Positions 24,405 to 33,600 of a DNA stretch of 64,000 nucleotides are shown piece after piece. Source of the DNA: GCA-2683825 sp965662355. GTDB lineage: Bacteria; Planctomycetota; UBA1135; GCA-002686595. The number at the start of each line of letters is the position of its first letter. Positions within the stretch are counted from its first letter, which is position 1. The notes below the pieces were generated by a model that ran no database searches, was not told where the DNA came from, and saw only the letters and a list, made by a program, of their open reading frames with translations. A program made the position numbers and the translations under genes. The stretch lies in contig CBFIHP010000009.1 of the NCBI GenBank assembly GCA_965662355.1, forward strand, positions 163,017 to 227,016. Direction: 5' to 3'.

Positions 24405-27400
24405 GCGGCTCTTGCCTTTGATGGAGCCTGGGGCAACCCGGACCGGCGCACGGCAAACCAAGCGAGGCCCAGCACGAGGATCGCTGCGATGGGCGTGCCC
24501 ACGACGATCGAGCGCCATTCGAGCTTTTGTTCGGCCGTGAGAAAGCCGAAGCCCGGTGCCACCGTGCGGCGCGTCGCGATCTCTGCCAGGTCGGTGGGCA
24601 AGGCCATGTTGGCGACGAGGTTCCACAAGAGCTGGTCGCCGCGGAACTCCTCCTCGAGAATGCGCTGGTTCTTCAGGAACTCGGAGCATCCGAGGAACAC
24701 CAGCCGCGCGGGTTTCGGATCGGGCCAGGGGAGCGCGTCCTGCGCTTCCTTTTCCTCCTCCTCCGAAGGCTCGCGCACGTAGTAGTCGAGGCTGCCTTCG
24801 GGGACGGGGAAGGTGCCCTCGAACAACACACCCAGGGGCAGCGAGCCGACGAATTCGATCGAGGCCAGTGCTTTGCGGGCTTGCTCCTCGCTGATGGGAG
24901 TATCGCCCTCCGCCTCGCCTTGCTTGCGATACGACTCCAGAAACTCCTGGCCGAGGTATTCGCCCGGCAACGTGCCGCCTTTCCAGGGAAACGTGTACGT
25001 GCGTGGCGAGCTGGTCATCAAGACCTGCGCCCGCAACCCGAGCTCTTCCAGGCGTTCCTCGTCCCAGCGCAGGTGGTTTGTCCAGATGAAGGCCTGATCT
25101 CCCAGGTTGCGCATCAAGGGCGAGTCGCCGTTGAAGTGGCTGGCCGAGGCGCGCACCTGGAAGGGTAGCGACACCTCCTGGCGCTCGTAGATGCGCTGCG
25201 CGCCACGGCCTACCACTTCCGAAATCGTGTCGGTCGTCAAGGACAGCTCGTCGAACAAAACCTCCCGCACGAGCTCGATCGAGAGCTCGGGGAAGTAGAC
25301 CAAGTGGACGTCCGTCACCTGGGGACGGGGCCAGTATTCCGGCAAGAAGCCACTCGACTTGTTGCCGCGATACTGTTGCTGAACGATGTTGAAATGCTGG
25401 GTGGCGAGGATGAAGTTGCCTCCTCCTACGAGGTAGCGTAGCGCGACCCCGGCCATCTTCTTGATCGAGCGCCTTGGTTGCAGCCAAACGAGGCAGGCGA
25501 CATTCTCGTCGACCTCGTCGCCGAGAAGCCCCGTGTGGCGCGGATTGATGTAGCTGACGTCGAGACCGCTGCGGGCCATGCGTTCCAGGGCGACCTTGTA
25601 GACATCCGTTCCCTTGGGGGAGAAGAGGCCCTTCTGCTGGAAGTTCTGGTAGTCCTCCGCGGCCGATAGACGTGGTGCGTCGGTGGCGAAGACGACCTTG
25701 GGGGCTGCATTCCCCTGCAGTCGCCAGAGGGCGAAGGCGATGTGGAATTCGAGCAACTCGAACGCATCGACATCCGGGAGGGGAACCATCAGTGCCTCGC
25801 TGCCGCGCGAGAAACGCAAGCTCGCGTCGTAGCGCCGGAAGGTCGTGACTTCCTCCGAGCTGGTCGTTCCCTGGTGGCGCAACAGGCCCTGCTTGCGTAG
25901 CGCAGCCAGTTCGCTTTCGTCCAGGTCTTCGGGAACGCGCCGCTCGACGTCGAGATCCGCGCCCGCGCCCCGGAAGTCCCGCAGCATGCGTTCGAGCTTG
26001 CGTACACGGGGGCGCAGCAGGGGCGGCAGTTTCGCAGCGTCCGAGATCAAGAGCTCGACCCGCACGGGACCCGATTCGCCGGATTGCTCGGCGATGGCAC
26101 GTGCTTCGTCCGAGAGTGCGTTGCGCCCGTTGCCCGTTGCATCGACGGAGAATCCGAGAACCCGTCCGGCAGCGGCGACGAACAAGAGGGCCGCGAGGGC
26201 AGCCATGAACTTCAGGGTGGGGCGGAGTATGAGCGCCGAGGCTCCGGGCGACGCGATCAACGCGCTCGCCCCGAAGGCCTTGCGCGAGAGGGCGAAGAGA
26301 AGCAGGGCCAGCGGCATGAGCCCCACGCAGATCGCGCGCCAGAAGAGTCGCGACCCCGCGCTCAAGGGCGGAATCGGTTCGGGGCGATCGATCTTCGCGC
26401 CGGCGATGACGAGCCGCTTGTCGCTGATCATCTCGTCCAGCAGCACGCGCAAGAGCCGTCGGTGGGCCACGTGTTCGCGCGAGTAGAGCCCATCGGCGAA
26501 AGTGGAGTCCGTACCGCACACGACCAGGCGCCCGCGCCAGTCGTCGTTGTGTCGCAACCCGACGATCAAGGCCTGCTTCGCCGCAGCCATCCCGTTCTCG
26601 GGTTTCATGTCCGAGAGCTTCAGGGGTTTCCGCGGGGGCAGCGGTGCCTCTTGAAGCCACGTCAGGTCGGAACTCGATGCCAGGGCCTGGGCCGTGTAGC
26701 CCAGCTCGCGGTGCCGCTGTGTGTCGAACCCGAAGCCGGTCGGGGCCGCGAAGAGCAGCGTGCCGTTGGCCTGTCCGCCCCAACCCCGGAAGTCCTGGTG
26801 GGGCGCGATGCCGCGCACCAAGAAGGGCGCCGGCAGCGGCTCGCCACCGAAGGACAGGGAGTCGTTGCGTCCATCCAGAACCAGTTCGGGCTGGGCGATG
26901 AGACCGTAGTGGCTCAGAAGCTCGGCCGCCGGGAAGCCGCTTCGCCGCAGGGTCAGTGCGGGCTCGCCGTCGAGCTCCACGAGGCTCGTGTCATCAGCGA
27001 TGTAGAGCCCGCCGGCGATCATCACGCTGCCACCCGCCTCCAGGAGCCGATCCAGGCCGCGCCTTTGTTCCGCCGTGACGCTGCGCGGACGCATCCATAC
27101 GAGCAGGTCCGCATCGGGAATCGCCACACCGTTGTCGAGGTCGACGCGCTGTACGATCCCGCGTTCCGAAAGGGCCTCCTCGAGTTCCTGAAACCCCGGC
27201 GGCGCCGCCAACGCGATCCGCGCGGCCCGGGGGCGCTCGAGTTGATTCAGCCAGGCCACGAGCGTGGCCTGCAAGAGCGGCAGGTGCTCGGGCCCGATGC
27301 CGTGCAGGATGGCTTCCGGGTAGGCGCCGTAGGAGATCGAGAGCGACGACCAGACCTTGCGTTCATCCCATGAATCGTGCGCCACCTCGCGCACCTGCAT

Positions 27401-27781
27401 GGGCGAGATGTGACGTTGGGCCGCGAAGCTAGTGAGGTTTTCGTCCCTATCGGCTTCGGGGTCGACGATCTGGAAGTCGAAGCGTTCGGGCGAACGCGCG
27501 CGCATCGCGTCCAAGAGATCCGACACGTGGCGTTCCATGCGTCGCATCGAGGACGGCATGCGCTGGGGGGGCGACACGTAGTAGGTCACGAGCACCTTGT
27601 TCTCGAGCGAATCGATGCGCTCGCGCGTCTCCTGGGTGAGCGTCGTCAGCCGCAAGCGACCCAGCTCGAGGCGCAGCGCACCGCCACGCTGGTAGTGCAA
27701 TGCCACCCGTCCGAGCATGCCGAGCGAGAGGAGGCCCAGAAGCAGAAAGCAGAGGATCCCGAGCTTGTCTCGCTGGCGCAT
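24401..27781 (-). CDS. double-length GldG-like ABC transporter auxiliary protein
   Basis: This 1126-residue protein looks like two GldG modules in one chain. The first starts with a helix near residues 7-28 and ALRLELGRLRLTTLTQETRE, then NKVLVTYYVSPPQRMP, and ends at a helix near 483-500. A second helix (about 523-545) opens the next unit with the matching ALSDEARAIAEQ and PVRVELLISDAAKLPPLLRP. The last helix is near residues 1092-1115. GldG-type proteins partner GldA/GldF ATPase-permease pairs in gliding and other ABC systems; single-module members are roughly half this size. It sits 12 bp after the permease gene and overlaps the DUF4340 gene. Confidence 0.85.
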   Translation of the reverse strand: MRQRDKLGILCFLLLGLLSLGMLGRVALHYQRGGALRLELGRLRLTTLTQETRERIDSLENKVLVTYYVSPPQRMPSSMRRMERHVSDLLDAMRARSPERFDFQIVDPEADRDENLTSFAAQRHISPMQVREVAHDSWDERKVWSSLSISYGAYPEAILHGIGPEHLPLLQATLVAWLNQLERPRAARIALAAPPGFQELEEALSERGIVQRVDLDNGVAIPDADLLVWMRPRSVTAEQRRGLDRLLEAGGSVMIAGGLYIADDTSLVELDGEPALTLRRSGFPAAELLSHYGLIAQPELVLDGRNDSLSFGGEPLPAPFLVRGIAPHQDFRGWGGQANGTLLFAAPTGFGFDTQRHRELGYTAQALASSSDLTWLQEAPLPPRKPLKLSDMKPENGMAAAKQALIVGLRHNDDWRGRLVVCGTDSTFADGLYSREHVAHRRLLRVLLDEMISDKRLVIAGAKIDRPEPIPPLSAGSRLFWRAICVGLMPLALLLFALSRKAFGASALIASPGASALILRPTLKFMAALAALLFVAAAGRVLGFSVDATGNGRNALSDEARAIAEQSGESGPVRVELLISDAAKLPPLLRPRVRKLERMLRDFRGAGADLDVERRVPEDLDESELAALRKQGLLRHQGTTSSEEVTTFRRYDASLRFSRGSEALMVPLPDVDAFELLEFHIAFALWRLQGNAAPKVVFATDAPRLSAAEDYQNFQQKGLFSPKGTDVYKVALERMARSGLDVSYINPRHTGLLGDEVDENVACLVWLQPRRSIKKMAGVALRYLVGGGNFILATQHFNIVQQQYRGNKSSGFLPEYWPRPQVTDVHLVYFPELSIELVREVLFDELSLTTDTISEVVGRGAQRIYERQEVSLPFQVRASASHFNGDSPLMRNLGDQAFIWTNHLRWDEERLEELGLRAQVLMTSSPRTYTFPWKGGTLPGEYLGQEFLESYRKQGEAEGDTPISEEQARKALASIEFVGSLPLGVLFEGTFPVPEGSLDYYVREPSEEEEKEAQDALPWPDPKPARLVFLGCSEFLKNQRILEEEFRGDQLLWNLVANMALPTDLAEIATRRTVAPGFGFLTAEQKLEWRSIVVGTPIAAILVLGLAWFAVRRSGLPQAPSKARAA

Positions 27782-27793
27782 GGGTTTCGCTCC

Positions 27794-28588
27794 TCAGCCG
27801 CGGTTCTTCTCGAGCACGAGCCCGGTCGTCCAGAGAAAGAGCACCGAGAGCAGTCCGAAGTATAGAACGGAGGAGAGCTCGACGACGCCGCGCACGAATT
27901 CGCCGAGGGGCGGCAGGGCGGAGACGTTCTCGTACAGGAACGAGCCGATGCCGAGGGCCGGGAACAAGCCATCGACGATGGCCACGACGCGTTCGTCGCC
28001 CGTGAGCACGAATACGAAGCCCACGAGCGTGCTGGTGACGAACGAGACGATTTGATCGCTGCTGAGCGCCGAGAGCAGGCTGCCGAAGGACAGAAAGAGC
28101 GCTCCGAACAGAAACAGCCCTACGTAGCCCGAGGCGATCAATCCCAGGTCCGGATCGCCGAGGGCGAAGAGCATCACCGGAATCGGCAAGGAGCACGCGA
28201 GCATCAACACGTACAACGTGAGCGCCGCCGCGTACTTGCCGAGGACCGCCTGGAAGGGCCGAATCGGGAAGGTCAAGAGCAGCTCGACCGTGCGCTGCTT
28301 GCGCTCTTCCGACCATAGCCGCATCGAAATGGCCGGAAGAAAGAAGGTCAAGAGCAAGGGCAAGAGATCGAAGAAGCCCGTCATGTCGACCGTGCCCGTG
28401 AGGAAGAACTCGTTCATGAAGATCGAGTTCGCGAGCAGGGCGAAGGCAATGGTCGTGATGTAGGCGATGCCCGAATCGAAGTTGGCGCCGATTTCGCGCG
28501 CAGCGATGACGCGCATGGTCCGGCGTCCTTCGCCGAAGCTCATACGGTTCGAAACCGATTGCAAAGCGCCTGTGGATTCGGTGCTCAT
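27794..28588 (-). CDS. GldF-like ABC-2 permease
   Basis: This 264-residue protein has six hydrophobic segments. The N-terminal AAREIGANFDSGIAYITTIAFA, then LPAISMRLWSEERKQRTVELLLTFP, is the signature of GldF/NosY-type ABC-2 permeases. The ATG at 28588 overlaps the stop of the ATPase gene (ATGA), which fixes the start. It should form the membrane part of the transporter with the upstream ATPase. Confidence 0.9.
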   Translation of the reverse strand: MSTESTGALQSVSNRMSFGEGRRTMRVIAAREIGANFDSGIAYITTIAFALLANSIFMNEFFLTGTVDMTGFFDLLPLLLTFFLPAISMRLWSEERKQRTVELLLTFPIRPFQAVLGKYAAALTLYVLMLACSLPIPVMLFALGDPDLGLIASGYVGLFLFGALFLSFGSLLSALSSDQIVSFVTSTLVGFVFVLTGDERVVAIVDGLFPALGIGSFLYENVSALPPLGEFVRGVVELSSVLYFGLLSVLFLWTTGLVLEKNRG

Positions 28589-29313
28589 GCCTTCGCTCCT
28601 CGAACCTCGTTCAGGATCAGCTCCTCGATCGCCGCGCCGCGTTCTTTCGCGCGCGCGCGAAGCGTCTCGACCGTGTCGTCGATCAAGAGCCGGCCACGGT
28701 GGATCACGATCAAGCGATCGGAGACCTGCACGACCTCGGCCAGGACGTGGCTCGAAAAGAGCACGGCACGGTCCTTCGCCAGACCACGGACGAAGTCCAG
28801 GAAGGCCGCCACCTGTAGCGGGTCGAGCCCGTGGGTGGGTTCGTCGAGAAGCACGACCGGCGGATCGTGGAGGATGGCGGCGGCCAACCCCAGGCGCTGG
28901 CGGAAGCCTTTGGAACACTGTTGCACGCGTTTGCCGAGGATCTCCTGGATGTGGCACTTCTCCACGACCCAATCGCGACGCGTGGCGAAGCGTTGAGCGG
29001 AGAGTCCGCGCAACTCGGCCACGAACGCGAGGAAGCGATCGACCCGCATGTTTTCATACAGCGGGTTGTGCTCGGGCAAGTATCCGATCGAACGACGCAC
29101 CGCCAAAGGCTGAGTGATCACATCGTGTCCGGCAATGCGTATCGTCCCGTCGGTCGGAGGGAGCCACGTGCACATCATCTTGAGCAGCGTGCTCTTCCCC
29201 GCACCGTTAGGACCCAGGAAGCCGACGACCTCGCCGGCTTGCACCTGGAAGGAGACGTTGTCGACCGCGAGGGTCGGGCCGTACCGCTTCGTGACCTGGT
29301 CGACTTCGATCAT
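28585..29313 (-). CDS. GldA-like ABC transporter ATP-binding protein
   Basis: This 242-residue ATPase has Walker A GPNGAGKS (34-41), signature CSKGFRQRLGLA (SKG in place of SGG, as in other GldA/CcmA-type ATPases), Walker B VVLLDEPTHGLDP and switch His in FSSHVLAEV. ATG 29313 gives the family start MIEVDQVTKRYG; the frame is open further upstream but only overlaps the SET gene. The start lies 4 bp after the SET gene stop, so the SET gene heads the operon. Confidence 0.93.
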   Translation of the reverse strand: MIEVDQVTKRYGPTLAVDNVSFQVQAGEVVGFLGPNGAGKSTLLKMMCTWLPPTDGTIRIAGHDVITQPLAVRRSIGYLPEHNPLYENMRVDRFLAFVAELRGLSAQRFATRRDWVVEKCHIQEILGKRVQQCSKGFRQRLGLAAAILHDPPVVLLDEPTHGLDPLQVAAFLDFVRGLAKDRAVLFSSHVLAEVVQVSDRLIVIHRGRLLIDDTVETLRARAKERGAAIEELILNEVRGAKA

Positions 29314-29317
29314 CTGG

Positions 29318-29632
29318 CTAGTCGATGTCGTGCCATTCGTCGCCATAGTTAACCAGGATTTCCTCGAGGGGCTTGATGGTGCGAATCGCATAGAGGTCGC
29401 GCCCATCGAATTCGGCGTTGGGCCTTTGCGAGTGATTGACGAAGCGCAAGCGACCGGTGCCGAAGTAGCCCCGTTCGCCATCGACGTCGTGCTCGACCCA
29501 GAGGGTGTACATGGTGTCCTCGTCGGTGCGATACCCCTGGTATTGACCGATGCATTCGTCCCGTTTGAGGACCTCGGCCGCGAAGACCCCTTTGCCGTGG
29601 ATCGAGCTGATTTCTACGGAGATGCGTTTCAT
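29318..29632 (-). CDS. minimal SET-domain protein
   Basis: This 104-residue protein has essentially only the SET fold: ISSIHGKGVFAAEVLKRDE at the N-terminus, RFVNHSQRPNAEF (the NHS..PN motif that binds SAM and lysine) and TIKPLEEILVNYGDEW (NYG ending). SET proteins methylate lysine, mainly in eukaryotic histones; small bacterial versions exist but their substrates are mostly unknown. It is the first gene of the Gld-like operon. The small size leaves little room for a substrate-binding insert. Confidence 0.85.
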   Translation of the reverse strand: MKRISVEISSIHGKGVFAAEVLKRDECIGQYQGYRTDEDTMYTLWVEHDVDGERGYFGTGRLRFVNHSQRPNAEFDGRDLYAIRTIKPLEEILVNYGDEWHDID

Positions 29633-29677
29633 TTATGAAGGGCTAGGTGTGGTGGGGAGCCGGGGAGATTAGGAAAC

Positions 29678-29741
29678 CCGAGGCCCCTGTAAAAGGCGCA
29701 TTCGCTCTCCGTCCTTTCTGTAGAGCACGAAAGGGCCTCGG
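29678..29741. promoter_or_regulatory. 9-bp inverted repeat in the SET/WD40 divergent intergenic region
   Basis: CCGAGGCCC (29678-29686) and GGGCCTCGG (29733-29741) form a perfect inverted repeat, 46 bp apart, between the divergent SET and WD40 genes. It could be an operator or a transcript hairpin, or chance in GC-rich DNA. No -35/-10 elements were convincing. Confidence 0.25.
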
Positions 29742-29758
29742 TGGTAGCATCTCCGGTC

Positions 29759-30691
29759 ATGGCGAAGGAAATGGCGAAGGTGGCTCTGGTTCTGGAGGCC
29801 CATCGTGGTCCGGCCCTCGCCGTGGCCTTTTCTCCCGATGAGAAGACGCTCTACACGGGCGGCGACGACAAGCTCGTATGTGCTTTCGAGGTCGGAGCAT
29901 CCGGCAAGGGCGAGCGGATCGCCAAGCTCACGGGGCACACCGCTCCCGTGGCGACACTCGCCTACGATACCGCTGGAGAGCGCCTGGCCAGCGGATCGCA
30001 GGACGAGGTCCGTCTGTGGGATTCGCGGACGAACAAGCTGGCGCATGAATTCAAGGGCGAGAGCCTGGTCGCCTTCGGCCCGGCGGGCCACCACCTGGCG
30101 ACGATCGCCTCGCTGTCGATCGCTTCGAAACCCGCCGCACCCGGCGATCCGGTCCCAGGGGCTCGGGTCACGCTCTGGGACGCCCGCGAACTCTCGGTGC
30201 TGCGCCATATCGATCCCTTGGATCGCCGCCACACGGCCCTGTGCTTCGCTCCGAACGGATCCCTGCTCTTCGTCGGTGGCAGCGGTAGGATCCATCGCAT
30301 CGCCCTCCCCGACGGAACTTCGGAGGGCGTCCAGAGTGGCCACCAGATAGCGGTTTCCCACATCAGGCCCTCGCCCAACGAAGCTGTCTTCGGCTCGACC
30401 GGGATGGATGGGACGCTTTTTTTCTGGACGGTCGTCGGTGGGGACGAGGTGAACAGCATCTCCCTCGCAACCTCGCCCGGTCCCGGGGGATTCCCGCTTT
30501 CGTTCGGACCCGACGGGCGCAAGGTCGCCGTGGGGTGCGGGAACAGCGTGCGCATCTACACCGCCCCTGACGGCGTGTTGCAAAAGGAAATCCCTGCCCA
30601 CGCCGAGGTCCACGATGTCGCGGTTTCCCCGTCGGGGCGCTGGGTCGCCAACGCTCTGGCCAACGGCTCCGTACACGTTCACGAGATCTAA
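29759..30691 (+). CDS. WD40 repeat protein
   Basis: This protein of about 310 residues is built of WD40 repeats: AHRGPALAVAFSPDEKTLYT, GHTAPVATLAYDTAGERLAS, SQDEVRLWDSRTNKL, VTLWDARELSVLRH and GMDGTLFFW. They should close into a single seven-bladed propeller. There is no signal peptide, kinase or other fused domain, so a cytoplasmic scaffold role is inferred. ATG 29759 (MAKEMAKVAL) is preferred over GTG 29741. The next gene starts 2 bp after the stop. Confidence 0.85.
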   Translation: MAKEMAKVALVLEAHRGPALAVAFSPDEKTLYTGGDDKLVCAFEVGASGKGERIAKLTGHTAPVATLAYDTAGERLASGSQDEVRLWDSRTNKLAHEFKGESLVAFGPAGHHLATIASLSIASKPAAPGDPVPGARVTLWDARELSVLRHIDPLDRRHTALCFAPNGSLLFVGGSGRIHRIALPDGTSEGVQSGHQIAVSHIRPSPNEAVFGSTGMDGTLFFWTVVGGDEVNSISLATSPGPGGFPLSFGPDGRKVAVGCGNSVRIYTAPDGVLQKEIPAHAEVHDVAVSPSGRWVANALANGSVHVHEI

Positions 30692-30693
30692 CG

Positions 30694-31587
30694 ATGTTCG
30701 AAGGATTCCCGACCTTACGTGGGGTCCTCCTGGCGCTTCTTCTCGCCGCCCTTTCGATCCCCTCCGTTCTCGATGCGCAACGCCGCGGCGGCCAGCCAAA
30801 GCGTCGTGCGGACGCCAAGCTCGAACGCGTCACGATTCCGGGGGGCCCGCTAGAGACGCCTGCCGGACGGCTCACGATCGTGGCGGATCTCTACATGAAG
30901 CATGCGCAGGACGCGCCGTTTCTGGTGCTGTTCCATTCGACCGGTGGCAGCCGTGGCGAGTATCGCAAGGCCGGAATCACGTTGAGCGACATGGGCTACA
31001 ACTGCCTTGCGGTCGACATGCGTGTCGGCGGGCGAAGTGATTTCGTGCGCAACCTGACGCGTCCCCAGCTCTTCCAACATGGCGTGCAAGCCACAGTGCT
31101 CGATGTCGTTCCCGATATCATCAACTCACTGAAGTTCGCCCGTGAAAACTACGCCGAAGGGCCACTGCTCTGTGTAGGCAGCGCCGCATCGGCAACCCTG
31201 TGCATGCTCGTGGCGAACGAACACCCTGAACTTCTGGACGGGCTGTTTCTCTTCTCTCCGCCTGTCGGTTACTTCGAGCAGTTCGAGAAGCCCGCGGACT
31301 GGGCCCGGCGCCTGTCAAAGAAGGTCAAGTGCCCGACGTTCTTGACGGGGTTGCGCTCCTCGAAGAAGGAACTGCAGGCTGTCTTCGATGGCCTTGGCAC
31401 GAAACAGAAGATGTTCTTCGAGCCGGGCGGACCCGGGGTACACGGGGCCAAGGCGTTGTGGCCCAAGGAGCCGCGCCACGTCGAGTACTGGGGGGCCCTG
31501 ACGACGTTCCTGGAGGAACATTTCCCGCTTCCGGAAGGCAGCGCGGCGAAAGCAGCGCCCGGAGATGTAGAAGGCGAAGGCGACTGA
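30694..31587 (+). CDS. exported alpha/beta hydrolase (dienelactone hydrolase-like)
   Basis: This 297-residue protein has a signal peptide (LRGVLLALLLAALSIPSVLDAQ). The fold shows FLVLFHSTGGSRGEY (oxyanion region), GYNCLAVDMRVGG and a nucleophile elbow VGSAASATL with Ser but no GxSxG, as in other exported hydrolases of this type that read GSSYSA there. A late GPGVHGAKALW offers the histidine. The substrate is unknown. It is 2 bp after the WD40 gene and 33 bp before the esterase gene. Confidence 0.75.
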   Translation: MFEGFPTLRGVLLALLLAALSIPSVLDAQRRGGQPKRRADAKLERVTIPGGPLETPAGRLTIVADLYMKHAQDAPFLVLFHSTGGSRGEYRKAGITLSDMGYNCLAVDMRVGGRSDFVRNLTRPQLFQHGVQATVLDVVPDIINSLKFARENYAEGPLLCVGSAASATLCMLVANEHPELLDGLFLFSPPVGYFEQFEKPADWARRLSKKVKCPTFLTGLRSSKKELQAVFDGLGTKQKMFFEPGGPGVHGAKALWPKEPRHVEYWGALTTFLEEHFPLPEGSAAKAAPGDVEGEGD

Positions 31588-31620
31588 CCCTTCGTGGCCC
31601 GGATCTCTTACCCTGTGGAG

Positions 31621-33600
31621 ATGATCCTCAGAGCGTATTCGATCCTCACTTGCGTTTTCCTGGCCTTCCTTCTTTGCGCGTCTGCTGCTGCCCAGACGCG
31701 GATGCCCGCCATCTTCTCGGATGGCATGGTTCTGCAGCGCGAAGCCCAGGTGCGCGTGTGGGGCTGGTGTGATCCCGGGGAGCCCGTTGCCGTCACGGCC
31801 AGCTGGCCCGGGGGTTCGACATGGCGCGCCGAGGCCGATCGAGAGGGACGCTTCGAGGTCGCCTTCGATACACAACAGGCCGGTGGCCCGTTCGAGCTGA
31901 CGGTTCGGGCGGGTTCGAATCCCGAACATGTCATCGACGATGTGTGGTTAGGCGAGGTCTGGATCTGTTCGGGACAGTCCAACATGGAATGGACCCTGGG
32001 CCCCGGGGTCGGACCCGGTATCCAGGACTGGAAGCGCGAGGTGCTGTCCGCGGACTACCCCGAGTTGCGGCTCTTCAACGTGCCGAACCATTTCGCGGCC
32101 TCACCCGCGGACGATTGCGAAGCACGCTGGATGCGCTGCACGCCGGAAACGGCCACGACGTTCAGTGCAACCGCCTACTTCTTCGGACGCGAGCTCGCAC
32201 GCAATCTGGACTGTCCCATTGCACTCGTCGAAACAGACTGGGGCGGCACGGTCTGCGAAGCCTGGACTTCACACGAAGCTCTGGCTGCATTCCCCGAGTT
32301 CAAGGACGACCTGAAAACGGTGGCCAAGTTCGGGATGAACCCCTGGAAGGTCGAGCAGGAGCTCGCCCGCGCCACGGAGGCCTGGTGGAAGGGACTTGGC
32401 GAGAAGGACCCGGGTAGCGGCGAAGCGCGCTTCATGAACGCCAGTTTCAGCGACAAGGGCTGGGGTGCCATGCCGGTGCCCGGAGGCTGGGAGGGGGCCG
32501 TCGAGAGCCTGGCCAGGTTCGATGGCATCGTCTGGTTCCGACGCAGCTTCGAGCTCTCCGGCAACGAACTCGATCACGAATACACCCTCGAGCTGGGCAC
32601 GATCGATGACATGGACACGACCTGGGTCAACGGGCAAAAGGTAGGAGGGCTCGAGACCTACGGCAGCTGGAACAAGAAGCGCAGCTATGCGATTCCCGCC
32701 GGTGTGTTGAAGAAAGGGCGCAACGTGATCGCCGTACGGGTACTCGACACCGGCGGCGCTGGAGGCATCCACGGCGAAAGCGACAGCCTGGCCCTGAAGG
32801 CCAGCGACGGAACGGAGTTATCCTTGGCGGGGAGCTGGCGCTACCAGGCCGGAGCCGACATCCGCACGGTCGGCCGCCCGCCGTCCAGAGCGTGGTTGCA
32901 TCAGAACCGAGCGACGGCCCTCTTCAACGGCATGCTGAGCCCGCTGATCCCGCTGAGTGTGCGCGGCGTCATCTGGTATCAGGGCGAATCGAACCGACCG
33001 CGCTGGGAGCAGTATCGAAGGCTCTTTCCGGCCATGATCGTCGACTGGCGCCAGCAATTCCAAAACGCCGACATGCCCTTCTACTTCGTGCAGATCGCTC
33101 CCTTCAACTATGGTGGCGACACAGGCGAGGCTGCGCTCTTGCGAGATGCGCAACGTCGTACGCTGGCGCTTCCGAACACGGGTATGGCCGTGACGATGGA
33201 CATTGGCGATCCGCGCAACATCCATCCGGCGAACAAGCAAGATGTCGGTCGTCGCCTCGCCCTGTGGGCGCTCGCCAAGGACTATGGGAAGGCCGAGCTC
33301 GAATACTCCGGACCCCTCGCCGCGAGCGTCAAGCGCAGCGGCGCTAGCGTGCGTGTCCGTTTTACCCATGCGGATGGTCTGACCACGCGTGGCGCGCCGC
33401 TTGAGTTGTTCACGCTCGCCGGTAGCGATGGCCGGTACCACCCGGCCATGGCGAAGATCGACGGCGATACCATCGTTGTGCAGAGCAATGCAGTTTCTGA
33501 ACCGAAGAGCGTTCGTTTCGGTGGGGGGGCGGGCGACGAAACGAGTCTCTGGAACGCCGCCGGACTGCCCGCCTCGAGCTTCGTGCTCGACATTCCTTGA
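31621..33600 (+). CDS. sialate O-acetylesterase (SASA family)
   Basis: This 659-residue protein has a signal peptide MILRAYSILTCVFLAFLLCA (then SAAAQ). GEVWICSGQSNMEW is the SGNH block I of sialate O-acetylesterases; GVIWYQGESN is the conserved block with Gly and Glu; the late GDPRNIHPANKQDVGRRLAL carries the Asp-x-x-His pair. A jelly-roll insert runs about residues 280-410 (VWFRRSFEL, TWVNGQKVGG). It should remove O-acetyl groups from sialic acids or from plant or algal glycans outside the cytoplasm. ATG 31621 is chosen for the signal peptide; GTG 31594 is possible. Confidence 0.93.
   Translation: MILRAYSILTCVFLAFLLCASAAAQTRMPAIFSDGMVLQREAQVRVWGWCDPGEPVAVTASWPGGSTWRAEADREGRFEVAFDTQQAGGPFELTVRAGSNPEHVIDDVWLGEVWICSGQSNMEWTLGPGVGPGIQDWKREVLSADYPELRLFNVPNHFAASPADDCEARWMRCTPETATTFSATAYFFGRELARNLDCPIALVETDWGGTVCEAWTSHEALAAFPEFKDDLKTVAKFGMNPWKVEQELARATEAWWKGLGEKDPGSGEARFMNASFSDKGWGAMPVPGGWEGAVESLARFDGIVWFRRSFELSGNELDHEYTLELGTIDDMDTTWVNGQKVGGLETYGSWNKKRSYAIPAGVLKKGRNVIAVRVLDTGGAGGIHGESDSLALKASDGTELSLAGSWRYQAGADIRTVGRPPSRAWLHQNRATALFNGMLSPLIPLSVRGVIWYQGESNRPRWEQYRRLFPAMIVDWRQQFQNADMPFYFVQIAPFNYGGDTGEAALLRDAQRRTLALPNTGMAVTMDIGDPRNIHPANKQDVGRRLALWALAKDYGKAELEYSGPLAASVKRSGASVRVRFTHADGLTTRGAPLELFTLAGSDGRYHPAMAKIDGDTIVVQSNAVSEPKSVRFGGGAGDETSLWNAAGLPASSFVLDIP

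Noticed and set aside
23295..26783. 1162-codon open frame on the minus strand crossing the GldG-like gene
   Set aside because: Only the left 1.1 kb (DUF4340-like) resembles a protein. The rest is an alternate frame of the GldG-like gene, rich in Arg, Gly and Ala as expected for a GC-rich shadow frame.
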